From Lachnospiraceae bacterium (GTDB taxonomy: Bacteria; Bacillota; Clostridia; Lachnospirales; Lachnospiraceae), in assembly GCA_022845955.1 (NCBI GenBank), contig AP025576.1, forward strand, positions 434,001 through 498,000: DNA of 64,000 bases, read 5' to 3'. The position numbers and the translations under genes are program-made. Below, piece after piece: positions 54,768 through 62,640 of this stretch. Numbering within the stretch: position 1 is the first letter of the stretch; the number at the start of each line of letters is the position of its first letter. The notes beneath the pieces are model-generated. The model was given only the letters and a program-made list of their open reading frames with translations. It was not told where the DNA came from and ran no database searches.

Positions 54768-55637
54768 ATGTTGGAGAAAGTGGTTCTGGAGCTGGAATGG
54801 GAACCAGCGGCAGCCAAAACAGAGGAGCTGGAGGAAGGGCTGGCCCTGTATCAGGTGAAGCTGGAGAGGGGAATATCGGAGGAGACGTTGACGGGGAACG
54901 GGATTGTTTATATCACGGACCGGCCGGATGCCGTGCGGGAAAGGGCGGGTAAGGATGCCTGTATCCTGCTTTTTCTGACGGAAGGGAACCGGAGCGGGGA
55001 CTGGAAAGATATCCCTTATGCGGTGGAGTCGCTGGAAGGGCTGGACGGGGATTTCCTGGAAAAGGTGTATCAGAGGCATATAGGAGAACCTTGGGAAATC
55101 CTGGAGACGGAAAGGCTGCTGGTCCGGGAAATGGCGGAAGGGGATTTGGAGGCGTTATACCGGATCTATGATCAGGCGGACGCCGGGGATTTCCTGGACA
55201 GGCTTTCTGCGGATCGGGAAGAGGAGAGGGCCTATATGAAAAGTTATATTGAGAAGGCCTATCCTTTCTTTGGGTTCGGTATCTGGATGCTGGTGGAAAA
55301 GGAATGCGGGCGCTGTGTGGGCAGAGCCGGTTTTTGTAGGAGGGAGGGCTTTGCCTATCCTGAACTTGGTTTTATTGTGGCAAAAAAGGAACAGCGGAAG
55401 GGATATTGCCTGGAAGCCTGTACGGCACTTTTGGAGTATGGTTTCCGGGAACTGGAGTTTGAGGGGATCCAGGCTCTGGTGGTAGAGGGAAACCGTGCTT
55501 CAGAAGAAATATGCAGAAGGCTGGGGGGGCATTTGGCGGAAAACATCTGCTGGAAGGGAAAGAAATGCCTCCGGTTTGTCTGGGAAGCCGGCCAGCCGTT
55601 ATCTTCTGTTGACGTGATGGGCGCAAGAAAGTTATAA
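54768..55637 (+). CDS. GNAT family acetyltransferase with N-terminal extension
   Basis: About 289 residues from ATG 54768 (GGGAG upstream); the frame extends back through the palindrome but without support. The first 120 residues are not recognised. The rest is a GNAT fold of the RimJ/RimL type: LETERLLVREMAEGDLEALYRIY, then ELGFIVAKKEQRKGYCLEACTALL, then NRASEEICRRLGG. It should transfer an acetyl group from acetyl-CoA; target unknown. The last 20 residues are not family-like. Confidence 0.8.
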   Translation: MLEKVVLELEWEPAAAKTEELEEGLALYQVKLERGISEETLTGNGIVYITDRPDAVRERAGKDACILLFLTEGNRSGDWKDIPYAVESLEGLDGDFLEKVYQRHIGEPWEILETERLLVREMAEGDLEALYRIYDQADAGDFLDRLSADREEERAYMKSYIEKAYPFFGFGIWMLVEKECGRCVGRAGFCRREGFAYPELGFIVAKKEQRKGYCLEACTALLEYGFRELEFEGIQALVVEGNRASEEICRRLGGHLAENICWKGKKCLRFVWEAGQPLSSVDVMGARKL

Positions 55638-55682
55638 TCCCTTTAGTAAGATATACGATAAAGGATAAAATGGGGAGAGACG

Positions 55683-57287
55683 ATGAAAAACAGAGCGGGG
55701 AGATTACTATCTATACTATTGCTTGTTTTGGGACTTCTGCTGACGGCAGGGCGCGGCAGTGCGGGGGAGGAGACGAGCCCGCAGGAGCAGGACGAAAAGG
55801 TGACGGTTTATTTTTTTCACAACAATCCCTGCGAATCCTGTCATGAAGGGAAAAAATTCCGGGATCTGGCATCAAAGACGATGGAGGGCAGGCAGACGGC
55901 AATCCCATATCAGATAGAAGAATACTATGTGTACCGTACGGACGGAAGGGAGGCCCTGGACCGGCTTGTACAGGAACTGGGGATTCCGGAGGAGGAAGTG
56001 TCCTATCCTATGGTGATTGTGGGAAACCGCTGGATTACGGGATATACCCGGATGGAGGAAGAGCTTTACGATTGTCTTGCACAAGCGGCGGGAATGGGGC
56101 CGGATATAACCGGAACGAGGGAACCCGGAAGCGGGGACGGGGATAGGACTCCGGGAAAAGCCGGAGGGGAAGGCGGGCTTGCTTTAGGGAATGCAGATAA
56201 GGGCAGCATGAACATCCTGTTTTTTTCTACGGAAAGCTGCAGCAGCTGCGATAAGGTAAAAGAATATCTGAAAGAGCTTCCGGCGGAAATAACGGCGGAC
56301 GGAGCCGCCCTGCCTGTGAATATCCGGGAGCTATCCGTGATGGAAGAGGAAAATGCCTCGTATTTGCTCCGGTTATACGAGGCCTATCAGGTACCGGTGT
56401 CCCGGCAGAAGGTTCCGGTCATATTCATAGGGAACCGCTATCTGTCCGGTGAAAAGCAGATACGGAGCGGACTTGCGGATTTGATGAAGGCAGGGGAGGG
56501 GATCGGAGCCGGTTATGATCCGGAAATGCTTGCGGGTTCCGCTGTGGGAGGTGCCGGCTTTACCGCAATGGCATCCGTGGGGGCTGTCCTGCTTACCGGT
56601 TTCCTGAACGGGCTGAATCCCTGCGCCCTGTCCATGACCCTGCTGTTTCTCTCTCTGCTTGCGGCGGCGGGAGGCCGGTTCCTGCGGTACGGGCTTTGCT
56701 ATCTGGCAGGGAAATTCCTGGCGTACCTCGGCCTTGGTATGGCGGTGGCAGCCGCGGCATCTTCCATCCCGATGGATGCCTTCGGAACGGCGAGGGATGT
56801 GCTGAATATTCTGCTGCTCGTTTTCTGTCTGGCGGCGGCCCTGGGGAATTTATGGGATTTTGTCCAGGTCAGGAAAGGGAATTTCGGGAAAGTGCGGATG
56901 CAGCTTCCCAAAGCGCTGCGCAGATGGAACGAAAAGCTGATGCAGTCGGCTGTGCGGCCGGGGATGGGGAAGCTTTTGTTTCTGGCTGTGTTCGGAGGAA
57001 GCGTGGTGATTGCCCTGGGTGAATTTTTCTGCACCGGACAGATCTATCTGGCGTCCATTCTGCAATGGGTGCAGTCGGCTCCGGGGGAAGGCGTCCCCTT
57101 CTTTATTTTCTGTCTCTATATTGCGGCCATGTGTATCCCTGCCCTGCTCATCATTCTTCTTGTGGCGGGCGGAAAAAGTGTATTTGCCCTTTCGGAAAAA
57201 AGCCTGCAGCGGATGCCTTTGGTGAAGCTGCTGTATGCGGTCCTGTTTCTTGTGTTCGCTCTGTTTTCGCTGTACATGCTGCTATAA
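55683..57287 (+). CDS. Membrane thiol-disulfide protein: two thioredoxin-like domains plus DsbD/CcdA-like core
   Basis: 534 residues. A signal segment (about 8-27) is followed by a first redox domain with CESC (C50-C53) and a second with CSSC (C186-C189). Six or more membrane helices follow (about 295-534), the first carrying NPCAL (C314) and a later one GEFFCTGQ, the Cys pair typical of DsbD/CcdA proteins. It probably moves reducing power from the cytoplasm to outside thiols. Carrying both outside domains on one chain is unusual. Substrate unknown. Confidence 0.8.
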   Translation: MKNRAGRLLSILLLVLGLLLTAGRGSAGEETSPQEQDEKVTVYFFHNNPCESCHEGKKFRDLASKTMEGRQTAIPYQIEEYYVYRTDGREALDRLVQELGIPEEEVSYPMVIVGNRWITGYTRMEEELYDCLAQAAGMGPDITGTREPGSGDGDRTPGKAGGEGGLALGNADKGSMNILFFSTESCSSCDKVKEYLKELPAEITADGAALPVNIRELSVMEEENASYLLRLYEAYQVPVSRQKVPVIFIGNRYLSGEKQIRSGLADLMKAGEGIGAGYDPEMLAGSAVGGAGFTAMASVGAVLLTGFLNGLNPCALSMTLLFLSLLAAAGGRFLRYGLCYLAGKFLAYLGLGMAVAAAASSIPMDAFGTARDVLNILLLVFCLAAALGNLWDFVQVRKGNFGKVRMQLPKALRRWNEKLMQSAVRPGMGKLLFLAVFGGSVVIALGEFFCTGQIYLASILQWVQSAPGEGVPFFIFCLYIAAMCIPALLIILLVAGGKSVFALSEKSLQRMPLVKLLYAVLFLVFALFSLYMLL

Positions 57288-57302
57288 GGGAGGTGCCGGC
57301 CT

Positions 57303-57581
57303 GTGTTCGGAAAAAAGAAGGAAAAAGAAGAGTGTATCCGTATCTGCCTGAACGGGGTGGAGATCTATCGGGGAACCATGACCGATCTTCCCCTGAAGGA
57401 AGAAATCATCCTGGGTAAAAGCGATGAGTTTTTTAACGATCCCAATCCCTGTTTTATCCACCGCAGCGCGGTCCGCGTCCGGCTTCTGGCGGAGCTGGAG
57501 GAGGCGGAAAAGCAGAAAAACTGGGAGCTTTGGAACCGGTATGCAGCCTTTCCGGGAGTGGATTCGGTAGAACGCATTTGA
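57303..57581 (+). CDS. Small hypothetical protein
   Basis: 92 residues with a GTG start and GGGAGGTG 7-8 bp upstream. A basic N-terminus (MFGKKKEKEE) is followed by a compact region with IRICLNGVEIYRGTMTDLP and FIHRSAVRVRLLAELEEAE. I do not recognise a family. It starts 15 bp after the thiol-disulfide gene and is probably co-transcribed. Confidence 0.6.
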   Translation: MFGKKKEKEECIRICLNGVEIYRGTMTDLPLKEEIILGKSDEFFNDPNPCFIHRSAVRVRLLAELEEAEKQKNWELWNRYAAFPGVDSVERI

Positions 57582-57653
57582 AGCAGCAAGGGGGCTGCGG
57601 CAGCCGGCAGAGGGCTGAAAAAACGGGAAATCTGCGGACGGCCTGTGTGAAGG

Positions 57654-57680
57654 AAATAATAAAAATAAAGAAAAAAACAT
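57654..57680. repeat. Target-site duplication, left copy (27 bp)
   Basis: Identical to 59537-59563. It is an A-rich 27-mer ending ACAT. Length and position match the long duplications made by IS1202-group elements. Confidence 0.88.
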
Positions 57681-57722
57681 TGTCAAGCGTTTTTGAAAAT
57701 GTCCCAAAATAAGTGAAACATT

Positions 57723-57748
57723 AGCCCCGGTAATTGCTGGGGCTTTTT
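57723..57748 (+). terminator. Terminator inside the left end of the insertion sequence
   Basis: AGCCCC (57723-57728) pairs with GGGGCT (57739-57744), followed by TTTT. It would stop transcripts entering from the upstream host genes. Confidence 0.7.
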
Positions 57749-58025
57749 AAAACAAAATAAAGCATGGTCTATAAAGACTGTTGGATTGATTATTATTTTT
57801 TGATACCACAAGTACACCCTCCGGGGCATAGGGCTCTGCCCTATGTACCTGCAGGGGACTAGTCCCTTGACCCATTAACCCTCGCCGGGAAGGCAGGGAA
57901 AGGAACAAAGTTCCTTTCCTGGTCATGAGGGTAATCCGTGAATCTTTTGTCAAAAACTTTCCCGGTATAAAGGGACTTTGCCCCATTATTCCACGGTTCA
58001 CTTGACAACGATTCCGCTTCGATTA

Positions 58026-59414
58026 TTATGCAGATGCTTTTTCTTCGTCGTCCCAATGGTGTTCCTGTTTTTGGACGAACTTATGAAAGATAGATTTTCG
58101 CCAGGGATGATTCATTGGAGGAATGTATTTCTTTTTCGGTTTTGGCTCTTTGTAGTCTAAATCTAAATTTTTGGATTTGGCTTCGTGTTCAGGAATAGCT
58201 TCCAATGCATAGATATCGGCATCATTGACACAACAATACTTTTTGCCATCAAAAGCCTGGATAAACATGGTCCTGGTTCCTTTCCGGTAATGTACCTGCA
58301 GACCGTTCTTATCAAGCATCTTATAGTAGCTGTTACTGTGTCTGAGACAGTGTCCGGTATCGACAGTTCTTTCACACAAAGTTGCCAGTGTAAGATTTAT
58401 TTTTTCGTTTGAGGGTTGCTCTTCAAACACAGATTTGATAGTATTGAAAGGAAGTGAAAACTTCGCATTGAATTCTTTTACTTGGAGGTTGAGGAATTCG
58501 TTAGCAGCTTCTATGGTCGTGATTCCCGCGAGTCTTAACTCAATTGGGAGTCTCGACTGTAAAGTTTGATTGAAACGTTCTACACGGCCTTTTGCCTGTG
58601 GAATACTGCTGGATTCTAATTCAACACCAAGCTGGTGGCAGGCATAGGCAAACTGTGTATAGGTATCCTCATCGAGAGATGGGGAATTTTTCTTTTTATA
58701 GGTAAACACAGTACGGCGATCAGTAAAGAACTTATAAGGAATGCCGTAATCGGTCAAAATCTGTTGGAATACATGGTAGTAACCATTCAGAGTTTCCTGT
58801 GTATCGAACCATGCACCAACAATTCTGCCAGTGGCATCATCAATAGCAAGATGAAGGTGCCAAATGCTACCAGGAATCCATTCATATGAAGTCGCATCCA
58901 TCTGAAGCAGTTCTCCAAAGTAGGCGGCTCTGGGACGTCTGGTATGGGCATCTTGGGCAGCTACAAGATTGGTTTGGATGGCATCAGCTTCCGTTTGTGT
59001 TTTGGCAGCTTTCTTTAAATCCTTCAAATGTTTTATGATACGTTTGTGTTTTGCACGAGTGACCTTAGGTGAGAGAATGTATTCTGATTCTAAAATTTTA
59101 GAAACTGAGGAGACAGACAGAGAAATACCTTCGTGCCTGTCAAGTAATTCTGTAAAGTGTGTAAAGTTGGCATCATAGTATTTACTGCGGTAAAGATCAA
59201 TAATAGTAATCTTTACGTCATTTTGAATGGTATTGGCTGGTTGACGTCCTTTGTTTCCATGTACGAAGTATACTTTTCCATATGTTTTGTATCCGGCGAG
59301 CATACGGTTGATGTGCCTGATTGTGCACCCCAGTGTAAGTGCAGCTCTTTCTTTGTTAGGCTGAGGGTGATCAGCCAGGCCTTTGATCACTTCATATTTC
59401 TTCAGTTCATCCAT
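58026..59414 (-). CDS. ISNCY family (IS1202-group) transposase
   Basis: 462 residues. An N-terminal helix-turn-helix (RAALTLGCTIRHINRML), then an integrase-like DDE core: D in LLQMDATSYEW, D in FFTDRRTVF and E in AKGRVERFNQTLQ. The C-terminal region has beta-rich and basic segments. It cuts and joins the element ends. The frame is intact, so the element may be active. Confidence 0.93.
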   Translation of the reverse strand: MDELKKYEVIKGLADHPQPNKERAALTLGCTIRHINRMLAGYKTYGKVYFVHGNKGRQPANTIQNDVKITIIDLYRSKYYDANFTHFTELLDRHEGISLSVSSVSKILESEYILSPKVTRAKHKRIIKHLKDLKKAAKTQTEADAIQTNLVAAQDAHTRRPRAAYFGELLQMDATSYEWIPGSIWHLHLAIDDATGRIVGAWFDTQETLNGYYHVFQQILTDYGIPYKFFTDRRTVFTYKKKNSPSLDEDTYTQFAYACHQLGVELESSSIPQAKGRVERFNQTLQSRLPIELRLAGITTIEAANEFLNLQVKEFNAKFSLPFNTIKSVFEEQPSNEKINLTLATLCERTVDTGHCLRHSNSYYKMLDKNGLQVHYRKGTRTMFIQAFDGKKYCCVNDADIYALEAIPEHEAKSKNLDLDYKEPKPKKKYIPPMNHPWRKSIFHKFVQKQEHHWDDEEKASA

Positions 59415-59536
59415 TGTAAGTATAACCTTTCTAATAATAAATTCCTCCTGTCGTAATAAATAAGCAGGAGTTAGTATACCATAGTTGGGACATTTTCGCT
59501 TGGGGTATATAAGGACATTATCATAAATGGTTCATA

Positions 59537-59563
59537 AAATAATAAAAATAAAGAAAAAAACAT
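59537..59563. repeat. Target-site duplication, right copy (27 bp)
   Basis: Identical to 57654-57680. Its last base abuts the first T of the glnB -35 box. Confidence 0.88.
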
Positions 59564-59591
59564 TTGACATTCCTTTTCATGTGTGTATAAT
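59564..59591 (+). promoter_or_regulatory. Strong promoter of the P-II gene
   Basis: Perfect TTGACA (59564-59569), 16 bp, perfect TATAAT (59586-59591). It starts exactly where the insertion-sequence target duplication ends, so the core promoter is intact but everything upstream is now transposon. Confidence 0.85.
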
Positions 59592-59606
59592 AGAGTTCAA
59601 ACAAAG

Positions 59607-59642
59607 GCGTTTTAACCAATATCTGGTTAAGGCGCTTTTTTT
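59607..59642 (+). terminator. Leader terminator/attenuator ahead of the P-II gene
   Basis: GCGTTTTAACCA (59607-59618) pairs with TGGTTAAGGCGC (59624-59635), a 12-bp stem with two G-U pairs and a 5-nt loop, followed by seven T. It lies within about 45 nt of the predicted start and 50 bp before the coding region, so transcription of the gene must pass it. Confidence 0.82.
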
Positions 59643-59691
59643 ATTTTCAGAAAAAGGCACGAAGTGTCTGTTTCTCAAGGAGGGAACGCGT

Positions 59692-60030
59692 ATGAAAAAG
59701 CTGGAAATTATTATTAAGCCGGAAAAGCTGGAGGATTTGAAAGAGCTTCTGGACACGGAGGAGGTAAACGGCCTGAATATCGTCAATATTATGGGCTGCG
59801 GGAATCAAAAGGGCATTGTGAAAAAATACAGGGGCGCCGAATACAGGGTGAACCTTCTGCCCAAGATCAAGGTGGAAACCGTTGTTGCCAGGGAACATGC
59901 GGATAAACTGATTGACAAGATAGTGAAGGAAATCAATACCGGCAGCATCGGTGACGGAAAGATTTTTGTATATGATGTGGCGGACGCCGTGAGGATCCGT
60001 ACCGGAGAGCACGGAACCGACGCTTTGTAA
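59692..60030 (+). CDS. glnB: P-II family nitrogen regulatory protein
   Basis: 112 residues: MKKLEIIIKPEKLEDLKELL, G-C-G in the T-loop start, YRGAEYRVNLLPK with the tyrosine at the uridylylation position, and the C-terminal IGDGKIFVYDVADAVRIRTGE. It senses 2-oxoglutarate and ATP/ADP. Being next to the ammonium transporter, it is the GlnK-type partner that gates ammonia uptake. AAGGAGGG lies 8 bp upstream. Confidence 0.95.
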   Translation: MKKLEIIIKPEKLEDLKELLDTEEVNGLNIVNIMGCGNQKGIVKKYRGAEYRVNLLPKIKVETVVAREHADKLIDKIVKEINTGSIGDGKIFVYDVADAVRIRTGEHGTDAL

Positions 60031-60074
60031 AGGTTACGGGAAACAGAATAGTAAGATGGAAACGTTTATCGAAG

Positions 60075-60115
60075 GAGATAACAAAGGGGCAGCACTCTTT
60101 ATTATCTCTTTTTTT
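60075..60115 (+). terminator. Terminator between glnB and amt
   Basis: GAGATAACAAAG (60075-60086) pairs with CTTTATTATCTC (60097-60108) with one mismatch, followed by seven T. It would limit amt expression relative to glnB unless bypassed. Confidence 0.82.
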
Positions 60116-60211
60116 GCGCATGCGCCTGATCCGCCCGGCGCAGTTAACTGTTGTTAAGGAAAGAGGCCGGGGAGGAGGAAGCCCTGTGCTGTGAGATGAG
60201 GAGGAAATAGG

Positions 60212-61501
60212 ATGTATTTATCGGATTTGATTGCAGGCGGCATGAGTTCGGAAGCTGCGGTAGAGTTATTGTTAAATATTGTATGGACCTGTCTGGGAGC
60301 TTTTCTGGTGTTTTTTATGCAGGCGGGGTTTGCCCTGGTGGAAACCGGCTTTACAAGAGCAAAAAATGCCGGAAATATAACAATGAAAAATTTAATGGAC
60401 TTTGTATTAGGAAGTATTTTCTTCTTTGTGATTGGTTTTGCCATTATGTTCGGAAAGGATGCCGGAGGGTTTATCGGAACAACCGGGTTTTTTGGCACCT
60501 ATGGCCTGGCGGACGCAAAAGGCATGTTCCATGGGCTTCCCATCGGGGTATTCATGATTTTCCACACGGTGTTCTGTGCGACCTCGGCCACTATTGTTTC
60601 CGGCGCCATGGCGGAGAGGACAAAGTTTTCCGCATATCTGATTTACAGCGCCGCCATTTCTATTTTTATATACCCGGTAACAGGGCACTGGATCTGGTCC
60701 GACGGCTGGCTTTCGGGATTGGGCTTCCATGATTTCGCCGGTTCCACGGCGGTACATATGGTAGGCGGTGTGTGCGCGTTTATCGGGGCCGCTGTTGTCG
60801 GACCCCGTATCGGAAAATTTGACAAGGACAAAAAACCCCAGGCAATACCCGGGCATAATATCATCATTGGCGCCCTTGGCGTATTTATCCTCTGGTTCTG
60901 CTGGTTCGGTTTCAACTGCGGTTCCACCACCGGAGCCTCCACAAGCCTCGGTGATATCGCCATGACCACCAATCTTGCCGCTGTGGTTTCTACCGTTACC
61001 GTTCTTTTCCTTACCTGGTTCCGTTACGGCAAACCCGATGTCTCCATGACACTGAACGGTTCCCTGGCCGGCCTGGTTGCGATCACTGCCGGCTGTGACG
61101 TGGTTTCGCCTTATGCGGCTATGGCTATCGGACTTGCTGCGGGTTTTCTGGTGGTATTTATTGTGGAACTGCTTGACAAGGTTCTGAAGGTTGACGATCC
61201 GGTAGGTGCGGTGGCTGTCCACTGCGGCTGCGGTGCGATGGGGACTGTGCTCACCGGTGTATTTGTAAAATCTTCCGTATTGGCGGACTGGGGCATGAGC
61301 CGTATGCAGTTCCTGGGTATCCAGGTGCTGGGTGTGGTATCCGTTATCGCCTATGTGGCGGTATGCGCGTTTGTGCTCTTCATCGTACTGAATAAAACCA
61401 TGGGTCTGCGGGTTACCGCGGAAGAAGAAATCGAAGGCCTGGATATGCATGAGCACGGCATGAGCGCCTATGCCAACTTCCGGCTGCACGATGACCGATA
61501 A
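60212..61501 (+). CDS. amt: Ammonium transporter
   Basis: 429 residues with eleven membrane helices expected. Family segments: QAGFALVETGFTRAKN, STAVHMVGGVCAFIGA (pore His), FGFNCGSTTGAS, and AVHCGCGAMGTVLTGVF (second pore His region). It imports ammonium and is normally blocked by the P-II protein when nitrogen is ample. GAGGAGGAAATAGG precedes the ATG. Confidence 0.96.
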   Translation: MYLSDLIAGGMSSEAAVELLLNIVWTCLGAFLVFFMQAGFALVETGFTRAKNAGNITMKNLMDFVLGSIFFFVIGFAIMFGKDAGGFIGTTGFFGTYGLADAKGMFHGLPIGVFMIFHTVFCATSATIVSGAMAERTKFSAYLIYSAAISIFIYPVTGHWIWSDGWLSGLGFHDFAGSTAVHMVGGVCAFIGAAVVGPRIGKFDKDKKPQAIPGHNIIIGALGVFILWFCWFGFNCGSTTGASTSLGDIAMTTNLAAVVSTVTVLFLTWFRYGKPDVSMTLNGSLAGLVAITAGCDVVSPYAAMAIGLAAGFLVVFIVELLDKVLKVDDPVGAVAVHCGCGAMGTVLTGVFVKSSVLADWGMSRMQFLGIQVLGVVSVIAYVAVCAFVLFIVLNKTMGLRVTAEEEIEGLDMHEHGMSAYANFRLHDDR

Positions 61502-61526
61502 GGCTTCTTTGTGTTCCTTGTAATTT

Positions 61527-62444
61527 CTACTTCGGTTCCGGCAGAGCGGAAAACAGCCGGAGAAATGCATTTCCCGCCAGGGATAAAGGCGTATCGGTCC
61601 GGTAAATAACACAGATTTCCCGTTCCGGGACAGTTTCCGTCAGGCGGATCGCAAACACCTTTCCTTCCTCCAGCGCGTTTTCCGCAAACGGGAGGGGGAC
61701 AAAGCCGACTCCCAGATTATTGGCAGCCATAGGTGTGATTAAATCCGTGGTAGCCAATTCAATATCCGGGCTTATGGTAAGATGGAAGGAGAGAAAAAAA
61801 TCGTCCAGATATTGTCTGGTGACCGTCCCGGGCTCCATACAGATGAAGGGATATCCGGCCAGCTCCCTGGGAGTGACCTGGCGGCCGGCCAGCGCGGAGA
61901 AATCGGATCCTGCGATGAAAATATCCTGAAAACCGGCGAGCCTGGTGACGGAAAAATTGTCCCGGGGAAGAAAAGCCCCTTTATAATCCGGCCGCATAAC
62001 CAGTATGGCAAAGTCGATGTGGCCTGCACGGAGGGCGGCAAGGGCTGCGGGAGTGCTGGTGTTGTTCACTTTTATTTTCACACCGGGATGGGAAGTCTTA
62101 AACTGCTTCAGGAATGGAAGCAGAAAAAAATGAAGGGTGGTTTCGCTGGCCCCGATCCGAATCTGGCCCTCCAGCAGTTCTTTTTTTGCCCTCAGTGCGT
62201 TTTCCGCTTCAAAAATATGCTCACAGGCGGTCTTTACATGTTCATACAGCATCACCGCTTCCGGTGTCAGCGATACCCCTTTCCGGGAGCGTTGAAACAG
62301 GATACAGCCCAGTTCCTTTTCCAGAGTCTGTATGGCATGGGTAACTGTGGGCTGCGTGACATAAAGCGCCTTTGCCGCCTCCGTAAAGCTTCTGAACTTT
62401 GCCACATAGTAAAAGGTTTTGTAAGAATCAAAGCTTACGCTCAT
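61527..62444 (-). CDS. LysR family transcriptional regulator
   Basis: 305 residues. An N-terminal helix-turn-helix (YYVAKFRSFTEAAKALYVTQPTVTHAIQTLEKELG) and a LysR substrate-binding domain. The effector is unknown. It is divergent from a MATE transporter gene, which is the likely target. Confidence 0.93.
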   Translation of the reverse strand: MSVSFDSYKTFYYVAKFRSFTEAAKALYVTQPTVTHAIQTLEKELGCILFQRSRKGVSLTPEAVMLYEHVKTACEHIFEAENALRAKKELLEGQIRIGASETTLHFFLLPFLKQFKTSHPGVKIKVNNTSTPAALAALRAGHIDFAILVMRPDYKGAFLPRDNFSVTRLAGFQDIFIAGSDFSALAGRQVTPRELAGYPFICMEPGTVTRQYLDDFFLSFHLTISPDIELATTDLITPMAANNLGVGFVPLPFAENALEEGKVFAIRLTETVPEREICVIYRTDTPLSLAGNAFLRLFSALPEPK

Positions 62445-62640
62445 CTATTAGTTCCCCTTTCCGTCTCAGGCGTGCCGTGCCTTTTCTGGACAGATACATA
62501 GATAATATCTATAAAATAAATAGAAAATATTGATTTTATTTATCTTATGGAAAGTAGTATAATACAGGACGGTCTGAAAGGCAAATAAACAGATACGTTA
62601 AGTAAATCTATGAGGACGGCAGGACAGGGAGGAAAGAAGA
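62445..62640. promoter_or_regulatory. Divergent control region, LysR gene and MATE gene
   Basis: AT-rich, with ATAAAATAAAT and ATTTTATTTAT (62511-62545) as near-inverted repeats. TATAAT at 62558-62563 is a likely -10 of the MATE gene with a weak -35. LysR sites are expected here, but no single one stands out. Confidence 0.4.

Larger units (their letters stand above)
57582..58025. other. Non-coding stretch across the left end of the insertion sequence
   Basis: 444 bp: 72 bp of host sequence, the 27-bp target duplication (57654-57680), then the non-coding left end of the insertion sequence. The latter holds a terminator (57723-57748) and several short palindromes, for example CATAGGG/CCCTATG and GGAAAGGAAC/GTTCCTTTCC. 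No protein is suggested. Confidence 0.7.
57681..59536 (-). mobile_element. IS1202-group (ISNCY) insertion sequence
   Basis: 1856 bp between two copies of a 27-bp direct repeat. The ends are imperfect inverted repeats: the left reads TGTCAAGCGTTTTTGAAAA then TGTCCC; the right complement reads TATGAACCATTTATGATAA then TGTCCT (17 of 25 match). A second GAAAATGTCCCA copy lies inside the right end (about 59486-59497, minus strand). It contains one intact transposase gene and a non-coding left tail of about 340 bp. An intact gene and perfect duplication suggest recent insertion. Confidence 0.88.

Noticed and set aside
57749-58025. Passenger gene in the insertion-sequence tail
   Set aside because: Only short frames without ribosome sites are present; the region is a series of short palindromes.
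59607-59642. ANTAR-type dual-hairpin antitermination site before glnB
   Set aside because: Only one hairpin is visible and its loop is five to seven nt without the A1/G4 hexaloop pattern.
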